Source: Rhodospirillales bacterium (GTDB taxonomy: Bacteria > Pseudomonadota > Alphaproteobacteria > Micavibrionales > Micavibrionaceae). Taken from it: a stretch of 64,000 nucleotides of DNA. The stretch lies in assembly GCA_020638365.1 (NCBI GenBank), contig JACKIQ010000001.1, positions 520,249-584,248 on the forward strand, written 5' to 3'. Positions 40,573-48,179 of this stretch are shown one piece after another (within the stretch, counting starts at the first letter, position 1; each line of letters begins with the position of its first letter). The notes beneath the pieces were generated by a model. That model was not told where the DNA came from. It saw only the letters and a list, made by a program, of their open reading frames with translations, and did not search any database. The position numbers and the translations under genes were made by a program.

Positions 40573-41962
40573 CCTCCTTGCGCTTAGGAAGCAGCGGCAC
40601 GCTCATTTTTTTCCTAATATCCTTATGGTGGTCCTTGCGGGAAGCTTGCTCTCGTACGTCCCTGTGCGCGCGTATGCGGGAGCTGCCGAAAAACCCACCG
40701 CTTCCCAGCCATCCGTAATGGACCTGTCCTTGCAGAGCGTGATGCTTTTTGCCCTGAACAACAACCCGGAAATCAAGATATCGGAAGAACACGAAGAGCA
40801 GGCCGGATACGCAACGCAGGAGGCGCTTTCGGTTCTCTACCCCCAGCTCGACGTCACGGTCAAGGCTGCGGAAGAGTATAATGCCCCGGCGAATTTTACT
40901 TCTCCGGACGCGACCATAGGGAAAAGCGATACCGGGCCTTCGGCGGAGGTTATCTTGTCCGCCAACCAGCTTCTTTATGACGGATCGACCAGCCGGGAGG
41001 AGGTTAAGCGTCGTGAAACACTTCAGGATTCGAGCAAGCTTCAGACAGAACTGGTTCGCGAGAAGATCATGATTACGACTATCGAGTCGTATCTGGAAGT
41101 TTACAGGCTTCAGAACACGCTTGCCGAATATGACTCCTTTATCGCCCGCCTGCGCCAAATTGTAAAAAAAGTCAGGCTGATGGCCGATGCCGGGGCGGAA
41201 AGCAAGGCCAAGCTTAAATATGCCGAGTCACGGCTTTCCTTTGCCGAGGCCGACTACACAAACACCCGCGCGGCCTATAACGATGCCTTGACCGACCTGG
41301 AATTTCTTACCGGCAAGCTCCCCCGTTTTCAGGCAAAAGCGCCGGAGGTTATTGATCTCATCCAGATTCAGCTGGGTGAATACAAAAAGATGGCCGAGAC
41401 AAACAACACCAGCTTTCTTGTCAACGCAAAAGAACGTCAGGCTTTGGAGCACGAGCTTCAGGGCGTTAACGGGCGTTACATGCCAACGGTCAATATGATC
41501 GTCGAGATGAGCCAATCTCACGATACAGGCGGCGAGGTCGGTCGGGACCGCAGCGCTGTCGCTCTTTTGCAGCTTAGTTACAAGATTTTCGACGGTTATG
41601 CGCGGGATGCTTCCAAAGGACGGGTCAACAGCCAGCTTCAGGAAATCGACTATCGGCGCGAACGAACCAGACGCGATATTATGCAAAAACTTAAGTTGGC
41701 CTATAACCAAATTATCGGTCTTGAGAACGAATACCGCGCCCTGCTTGACGAAACAGAAGCCAATGCTGAACTGCAGGCCCTGTACAAGGAGCAGTTTGAG
41801 CTTGGGGAAGGAGACGTTATCGCCATGGTCGAGGGCGAAGAGAGGCTTTTTACCTCGCGTACGCGTCTGTACCGGATTGAATCGGACATTACCAATAACA
41901 GTTACTCCCTATTGCGCCAGATCGGGCATCTGGACCGGGAGGGTTTTTGTGAAAATTGTTAA
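40562..41962 (+). CDS. TolC-family outer membrane channel of the T1SS
   Basis: The ATG at 40562, with GGAGG seven bases upstream, gives 466 residues; a TTG two codons earlier is open but weaker. A long N-region leads to a hydrophobic signal segment (about residues 18-40) and probable cleavage near ARAYA-type sequence VRAYAGAAE. The mature protein has two related halves with helical repeats, e.g. LSLQSVMLFALNNNPEIKIS in the first and NSQLQEIDYRRERTRRDIM in the second, typical of TolC/LapE/BepC. Translation overlaps the MotB-like gene. Together with the ABC and HlyD genes on the other strand this completes a three-component exporter. Confidence 0.9.
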   Translation: MIPDLLALRKQRHAHFFPNILMVVLAGSLLSYVPVRAYAGAAEKPTASQPSVMDLSLQSVMLFALNNNPEIKISEEHEEQAGYATQEALSVLYPQLDVTVKAAEEYNAPANFTSPDATIGKSDTGPSAEVILSANQLLYDGSTSREEVKRRETLQDSSKLQTELVREKIMITTIESYLEVYRLQNTLAEYDSFIARLRQIVKKVRLMADAGAESKAKLKYAESRLSFAEADYTNTRAAYNDALTDLEFLTGKLPRFQAKAPEVIDLIQIQLGEYKKMAETNNTSFLVNAKERQALEHELQGVNGRYMPTVNMIVEMSQSHDTGGEVGRDRSAVALLQLSYKIFDGYARDASKGRVNSQLQEIDYRRERTRRDIMQKLKLAYNQIIGLENEYRALLDETEANAELQALYKEQFELGEGDVIAMVEGEERLFTSRTRLYRIESDITNNSYSLLRQIGHLDREGFCENC

Positions 41963-42064
41963 CGAAAAGGAGAAAAGCGGCGGAAGCACTATAGTCTTTG
42001 CCTTTTACGGCGTACTGTAAAAGGCGGGGCTTGTTCAAGTTCCTCCATAGTTTGTGTTTTTGAT

Positions 42065-42982
42065 ATGAACCGCTTGATAGCGTATTTCGGACGGCTTTTT
42101 ATTGTGCTGTGCCTGTTTGGGTATGGTTTGCCTGTTTTTGCGTCCGAGCCCAGCTGCGTCGACGAGGATACGCTTAACGGTTTTTATGAGAAGTTCAGCC
42201 TTCTGGAAAAAGAGAAGGAGGCTTTGCGGGGCAAGCTCGCGACTTGCACGTTTTCCGGACATGACGGCAAAGAGCTGCCCGTCACGATTTCGCAAAAGGA
42301 CGGGCGGCACATGCGTTATCTTGAAAGCAAGGTTGCCCAGCTTCAGGAGGAAAATGAGAAACTAAAGGACAAACTCAAAGATCTCGGGGTTCTGCCGGAC
42401 GAAGATGTCCCGGACGAAGCCCGTGGGGAAGCGCCTGATGAGCCTGTCTTACCCAAAATCATTGAGGATGAGGTTCAGGGTCAGGACGCCGAGCCTATAC
42501 CCGGGAAGTCCGGCGATGATGGAAAAGCTAAAGCTGAAGACGGCGCTCAAGGCGGCGATGCTCAGGAGAACATGAAGCCTGAAGACCGCACAAATTATGA
42601 AGCGGCCCCGCCGGAACTTATCGAAACTGGCAGCGGGGGTCCGGCTCCGCAGAAAGCCGATCCCTCTTTAACTGTCGCGAAAAGCGCTTTTGAAGACGGG
42701 TGCGTGGCCCGCTACACGGCTTTTGAAAAGGAAATTCTTGGCTATGCGGGCCGTAACGAGGGGGAGAAACAGACTCTTAAACAGCTTCTCACGCGCCACC
42801 GGGAGCTTATCAACGGCTCCGGAGGGGACGTTCCTTCCGTATTGTGCCCTGATGAAGCCGCTTCTGCACGGCTTGATACCTCGATTTCCCGTCTGAACTC
42901 ATCTTTGTCCGAGACCGGCAGCGGACAACAGGCGATCCAGAGCCTTTATTTCGAGAACCGTAAGCTGGAATCGGGGGGGTAG
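42065..42982 (+). CDS. Periplasmic coiled-coil protein at the end of the T1SS operon
   Basis: A 305-residue protein that I do not recognise. A signal peptide (residues 1-26, LFIVLCLFGYGLPVFA then SEP) is followed by a helix (GFYEKFSLLEKEKEALRGKL), a stretch of coiled coil (MRYLESKVAQLQEENEKLKD), an acidic low-complexity linker (about 105-200, rich in Pro, Glu, Asp and Gly), and a C-terminal helical domain with two Cys (FEDGCVARYTAFEKEILGYA; PSVLCPDEAA). Two further Cys occur near the start (PSCVDE, LATCTF), so disulfides are plausible. It is 102 bases after the TolC-like gene on the same strand. A role as a periplasmic accessory of the exporter is inferred from position only. Confidence 0.65.
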   Translation: MNRLIAYFGRLFIVLCLFGYGLPVFASEPSCVDEDTLNGFYEKFSLLEKEKEALRGKLATCTFSGHDGKELPVTISQKDGRHMRYLESKVAQLQEENEKLKDKLKDLGVLPDEDVPDEARGEAPDEPVLPKIIEDEVQGQDAEPIPGKSGDDGKAKAEDGAQGGDAQENMKPEDRTNYEAAPPELIETGSGGPAPQKADPSLTVAKSAFEDGCVARYTAFEKEILGYAGRNEGEKQTLKQLLTRHRELINGSGGDVPSVLCPDEAASARLDTSISRLNSSLSETGSGQQAIQSLYFENRKLESGG

Positions 42983-43013
42983 GCGCCCTATTCTTCTTTC
43001 GAAGCTTATTCGT

Positions 43014-43048
43014 GGCCGGCTCTACTGTATTTACATTCTCTTCCGGCC
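43014..43048. terminator. Possible terminator between convergent genes
   Basis: GGCCGG (43014-43019) can pair with CCGGCC (43043-43048) between two convergent genes. The loop is 23 bases and no T run follows, so support is weak. Confidence 0.25.
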
Positions 43049-43056
43049 GGTTAATC

Positions 43057-43851
43057 TTACTGAGGGGAACCGAAGACGTTAAGCTGCTTTTGTTTTTCGG
43101 CTTCTTCCTGTCTGCGACGAATGACGGTCATCGGGGTCGTTACATCCAGAAAAATCGAAAATTTGTAGTTGCTGCCCTCTTCCTGGAAATCCAGAGCGTA
43201 ATAGAACAATCCATCGTCCTCGATCAGTTCACTATCAATCAGTTCGCCGCCGGCAGAGGCAATAATGTAGTCCTGCTCGGCCATTGTCATGATCTCTATA
43301 GCCTTTGAGGGTTCCGATCCATCATGGCGTTTATCCCTCAGGCTATTCCTTATAAAACCTCTAACGTCGCTGTAAAACTCAGGGCTGCCAAAACGGGAAT
43401 CTTCGCGCGCTATTTCCAAGGCCATCTGGACCACCGCCAAATTTGCAAGGTGTCGGCGTACCAGGTTTTTGTATGCTTTCATGGCCTTGGCCGCTTGTAG
43501 CGGATCGCTGCCTAGTACTTCTTCGCGAAGAGCAGCCATCTCTTTTAGTATCGGCTCTGAAAACGGGTCGTAAAAGGTACACCGCACGTACTGTTTGCGC
43601 AGGCCCTTAAACCTGCCTTCGATGATCTCGATATCCACGCTTTTTCCCTTGTAGAGCTTGTCCATGTTGTCCAGATACAAGGCGCAGGCACGCTCGGAAG
43701 GGGTCGCGCTCTGCTTAAGTTTCTCCTGCTTCAATCTGTCCCGTTTGGTCCAGATTTTACTCGAATCAGCATTAGCGGACAAAGCACCGGCGCACAGAAC
43801 CGTCGTTACAAGAAATAAGGCCAGGGCGATATTACGTAAATTAGTGGTCAT
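43057..43851 (-). CDS. Secreted hypothetical protein
   Basis: An unrecognised 264-residue protein from the ATG at 43851, which has GAGGAAG five bases upstream; an earlier in-frame start is weaker. It begins with a signal peptide (MTTNLRNIALALFLVTTVLC, cleavage near ANA-DSS). The mature part is mostly helical and charged, with LSERACALYLDNMDKLY-like helices, SDPLQAAKAMKAYKNLVRRH and a beta section near the end (GLFYYALDFQEEGSNYKFSI). Two Cys (ACALYL, VRCTFY) could form a disulfide. It is alone, downstream of the tuf terminator and convergent with the T1SS operon. Confidence 0.6.
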   Translation of the reverse strand: MTTNLRNIALALFLVTTVLCAGALSANADSSKIWTKRDRLKQEKLKQSATPSERACALYLDNMDKLYKGKSVDIEIIEGRFKGLRKQYVRCTFYDPFSEPILKEMAALREEVLGSDPLQAAKAMKAYKNLVRRHLANLAVVQMALEIAREDSRFGSPEFYSDVRGFIRNSLRDKRHDGSEPSKAIEIMTMAEQDYIIASAGGELIDSELIEDDGLFYYALDFQEEGSNYKFSIFLDVTTPMTVIRRRQEEAEKQKQLNVFGSPQ

Positions 43852-43911
43852 GTATACTTCCTCAGCATTTGTGCCCATTGTAACAGTTTTTCGGTTTTTT
43901 TGAGAAAAAAA

Positions 43912-43933
43912 AGCCCCGCTTACGGGCGGGACT
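43912..43933 (-). terminator. Terminator of tuf copy 2
   Basis: On the minus strand AGTCCCGC-CCGTAA-GCGGGGCT (8 bp with one G-T pair) is followed directly by TTTTTTTTC, a strong intrinsic terminator, 27 bases after the tuf stop. Confidence 0.9.
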
Positions 43934-43960
43934 TTTACCTTTATCGCTGGACGATAGCGC

Positions 43961-45139
<1,179 letters not shown>

Positions 45140-45218
45140 CTGATTCTGCTCCTCGCATCGAATAACTAGTGTCTACACGCTTAATGCCCGCAGATGCAGG
45201 CTTTTTAATCATTACAGT

Positions 45219-45247
45219 GGTGTAGAAAACAAGCGGCATGCTGTCAA
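45219..45247 (-). promoter_or_regulatory. Promoter of tuf copy 2
   Basis: On the minus strand a perfect TTGACA (45247-45242) with a 17-base spacer and TACACC (45224-45219) lies about 85 bases upstream of the tuf ATG. The -10 is weak. Confidence 0.5.
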
Positions 45248-45350
45248 CGGCTTTTTTATAGTGCAGCCTGTCCAGGGGCGGTTTTCCCTAAGGGCGCTCC
45301 TTTGAATTCTCAAACTTGTGTTTTTTAACCTTTAACACTAAATTCCGGCC

Positions 45351-46496
45351 ATGACACAGATCAACAACAGTCTTGGTTTTGCACGTTCTCCCGAAGAAAC
45401 ACGGGTAGTCGTGGCCATGTCCGGCGGAGTGGATTCTTCTGTCGTGGCGGCGCTTTTGCTCGAGGAAGGCTATGAGGTAATCGGCGTGACGCTTCAGCTT
45501 TACGATCACGGGGCGGCGGTATCCGCCGGCGGGATCGTACGTTCGAAAACCTGCTGCGCCGGGCAGGACATCCATGATGCCGCTCAGGTGGCGGCCAAAC
45601 TTAACTTTCCTCATTATGTGCTCAATTACGAAAGCCGCTTCCGGGAATCCGTTATTGAGGATTTTGCCGACAGTTACCTGCGCGGGGAAACGCCTATCCC
45701 CTGTGTTCGCTGCAACCAGACGGTTAAATTCCGCGACCTTATGAAGGTGGCGCACGACCTTGGAGCTGACTGTCTGGCGACCGGCCATTATATCCGGAGG
45801 GAGTTGAGAGAAGACGGGCATGCCATGCTTTACCGCGCCGCTGACGCCGGGAAAGACCAGAGCTACTTCCTGTTCGCCACAACCCAGGAGCAACTTGATT
45901 TCCTACGCTTTCCACTTGGGAACTGGGGTAAAGACGTGACCCGCACCCATGCGCAACGGCTCGGCCTTCTCAATGCCGATAAGCCGGACTCACAGGATAT
46001 CTGCTTCGTTCCTCACGGCGATTATGCGAAGGTGGTCAACACGATCAGGCCGCAAGCCGCAACGCCGGGAGACATCGTGCATCTGGACGGGCGCGTAGTC
46101 GGACGGCACGAAGGCATCATCAATTATACGATCGGTCAACGCAAGGGGCTTGGGATCGGCGGCGGGGTGAGCGAGAATAACGACCCGCTTTATGTCGTGG
46201 CGCTCGATCCCCATGAACATAAGGTTATCGTCGGGCCGAAAGAAGCGCTGGCACGCACAGCCATTTTAGTTTCGGATTGCAACTGGCTGGGAACTGGAGC
46301 CTCCGGAGAGCCCCTAGATATAGAAGTCAAGTTCCGGTCGGTCATGAAACCCGTACCGGCCAGGCTGCGTGTCCATAAGGAAAGGGCCGAGATTCTTTTC
46401 GATCAGCCCCAATACGGAATCTCTCCGGGACAGGCCGCGGTCTGTTATATCGGAGACCAGGTGATCGGCGGCGGCTGGATTACCTCAGCGCGGTAA
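45351..46496 (+). CDS. mnmA: tRNA-specific 2-thiouridylase MnmA
   Basis: MnmA adenylates and thiolates U34 of tRNA-Lys, -Glu and -Gln using sulfur relayed from IscS/Tus. The PP-loop is VVVAMSGGVDSSVVAALLLE; the catalytic Cys lies in PIPCVRCNQTVKF and the second Cys is in VCYIGDQVIGGGWI near the C-terminus. GADCLATGHYIRRE and DKPDSQDICFVPHGDYAKVV are also conserved. 381 residues, normal length. Divergent from tuf copy 2. Confidence 0.97.
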   Translation: MTQINNSLGFARSPEETRVVVAMSGGVDSSVVAALLLEEGYEVIGVTLQLYDHGAAVSAGGIVRSKTCCAGQDIHDAAQVAAKLNFPHYVLNYESRFRESVIEDFADSYLRGETPIPCVRCNQTVKFRDLMKVAHDLGADCLATGHYIRRELREDGHAMLYRAADAGKDQSYFLFATTQEQLDFLRFPLGNWGKDVTRTHAQRLGLLNADKPDSQDICFVPHGDYAKVVNTIRPQAATPGDIVHLDGRVVGRHEGIINYTIGQRKGLGIGGGVSENNDPLYVVALDPHEHKVIVGPKEALARTAILVSDCNWLGTGASGEPLDIEVKFRSVMKPVPARLRVHKERAEILFDQPQYGISPGQAAVCYIGDQVIGGGWITSAR

Positions 46497-46707
46497 GCGG
46501 CTAATCGCATCCCTTCCCGGTAAGAAGGTTTTAGTGCCATATCTTGACAAAACCCACCGAAAAGATCATTAAGTAGCCCTTCCGTCCCGATGTGAAGCCT
46601 TATTGGTTATTTTTGGGAAGGGCTTTGCTCAAGGCAGAGTAGCTTAGGAGGTTTGAGTTGTGGACACACGATCCTTATTTTCTTGAAAGAGACACGCTCA
46701 AAACCGC

Positions 46708-46736
46708 TTGAAAAACAAAGTCTTGGGAATTATAAA
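46708..46736 (+). promoter_or_regulatory. Promoter of the CAT-anticodon tRNA
   Basis: TTGAAA (46708-46713), a 17-base spacer and TATAAA (46731-46736) lie about 55 bases upstream of the tRNA. In the rest of the 301-base gap after mnmA I see only an isolated perfect TTGACA near 46543 without a good -10. Confidence 0.6.
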
Positions 46737-46797
46737 ATCGTTACCAGATTTTTAGGGTGACACCGGGGTAACTTACTGGTCTTACCCTCTCTTTAAC

Positions 46798-46872
46798 GGC
46801 TCTGTAGCTCAGTGGTAGAGCAGAGGAATCATAATCCTTTGGTCGAGTGTTCAAATCACTCCAGAGCCACCA
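46798..46872 (+). tRNA. tRNA with CAT anticodon (Met or lysidine-Ile2)
   Basis: Acceptor stem GGCTCTG/CAGAGCC (7 bp), D arm GCTC-AGTGGTA-GAGC, anticodon stem GAGGA/TCCTT with loop ATCATAA giving anticodon CAT, T arm GAGTG-TTCAAAT-CACTC, discriminator A and encoded CCA (46870-46872), then a T run. CAT can be initiator or elongator Met, or Ile2 with lysidine at C34. The acceptor lacks the initiator-type C1-A72 mismatch, so it is not initiator Met. The anticodon arm and TTTGGTCG variable region resemble Ile2 tRNAs, but I cannot decide between elongator Met and Ile2. Confidence 0.95.
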
Positions 46873-47020
46873 TTTTTTCTTTTATTTGTCCTCGTTCAAT
46901 AAGCGCAGGTTCACCGTGGCGCTGCCCGTGGGCGCCTCCGCCCCGAACGCGCCGGAGTCCCAGCTCCAGACTCTTTAAACCGAGATACTCTCCAGCCGGA
47001 CTCAATTTATAGGGGGCAAA

Positions 47021-48121
47021 TCACTTTTCCGTTTTATCTTCCCCGAGCACGACGATTTTACGCATCTCGTCGCCTTCTATCCCGTATACGAGGGGCTGAA
47101 CACACTTTTCCAGAACCGCCACGTCGTAGAGTTCCCTGACCGATCCGGTTATATCCAGGGAGTGGATCACCGCCATTTTATCGAGGTCGATGATATCAAG
47201 AGCGCAGCGGGGTTTTTCATTTCTTTTTTCCAGTTCTTTTTGCAGGGGCAGCCCGTGAAAGGTCTTGTGCCTTGGTTCGGACGAACACAGGAAGGCAAAA
47301 TTTCCTTTAAAGCGCAGACCACGCAAAAAGCCGGGTCGCCACAGGAGCCGTTCAATCTTTTTTTGTACGGGATCCAAAGAGCAGAACCAGCCTGAACCCG
47401 CCTCCAAGAAATAGAGCCTGTTATTATGAATACGCGGAGTATGAGGCATAGACAAACCTTGGGCGACAAACTCGTTCGTTTGAAGGTCTACAATCACGCC
47501 GCCTTTTTCCCGGTGTTCGCGCCAGCCATCGTTCTCATCAGACACCCCCACTATCGAGGCGTATGCAGGCTTCCCGTCATGATCCAGACAAAAGCCGTTC
47601 AGGTGACAGCGATCCTCCGCGATGATCTCGGAAATGAAGGGCGGTCTCCAGAGCGGGGAAAAACTTCCTTTGGACGAACCGATTTCCGCGATGCAATTGT
47701 ATTGCGTAACCACGGCCAGCAGGCGGGCACGGCTGTCCAGAGCCAGGTCGTGAATGTCCACGCCCCCGGTAATAAACGCCTTTCTGGGCAGATAGATGCG
47801 ATCCCATCCTTCTAGCTGCCGTCCCGGTTCAAGACCGTTTTCAAGCTGCCATATACTGTGGTTGGTGGAAATATAGATATTCCGGTCCTTATCCGTGTAT
47901 AGAGCCATGCACCGCTCGAAATTCCTTTCGGAAACGGAAGTGCCGCCCTTCATGCCGGGGCCGATGACGATCAGCTTGGCGCCCTCATATGTGCTGAGCG
48001 CGATGCTCGTTTTATGCCTGACGAGCCAGTCTCTAAATTCACCACTGAAATGGAGGTGGAACGGGTCCCTGATGTATCCTTGCGGCGTGTCGCCGATGAC
48101 CGAGTCAATTTTATCGCTCAC
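47021..48121 (-). CDS. TIGR03032 family beta-propeller-like protein
   Basis: A 366-residue cytoplasmic protein matching the TIGR03032 (DUF4915-type) family. Diagnostic stretches are ALSTYEGAKLIVIG, RNFERCMALYTDKDRNIYIS, FITGGVDIHDLALDSRARLL, SPLWRPPFISEIIAEDRCHL with NGFC, and LSMPHTPRIHNNRLYFLEAG, near the end followed by SVRELYDVAVLE. The repeated four-stranded pattern suggests a beta-propeller. Members are found beside glycosyl- or sulfotransferase-like and surface-polysaccharide genes, but their activity is not established. No signal peptide. It lies next to a large autotransporter gene on the same strand, 58 bases apart. Confidence 0.85.
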   Translation of the reverse strand: MSDKIDSVIGDTPQGYIRDPFHLHFSGEFRDWLVRHKTSIALSTYEGAKLIVIGPGMKGGTSVSERNFERCMALYTDKDRNIYISTNHSIWQLENGLEPGRQLEGWDRIYLPRKAFITGGVDIHDLALDSRARLLAVVTQYNCIAEIGSSKGSFSPLWRPPFISEIIAEDRCHLNGFCLDHDGKPAYASIVGVSDENDGWREHREKGGVIVDLQTNEFVAQGLSMPHTPRIHNNRLYFLEAGSGWFCSLDPVQKKIERLLWRPGFLRGLRFKGNFAFLCSSEPRHKTFHGLPLQKELEKRNEKPRCALDIIDLDKMAVIHSLDITGSVRELYDVAVLEKCVQPLVYGIEGDEMRKIVVLGEDKTEK

Positions 48122-48179
48122 TGCTAAGGCTCACCTTATTATTCTTTTCCTCTTTGCCTGTCACGATAAGCGTACACGG

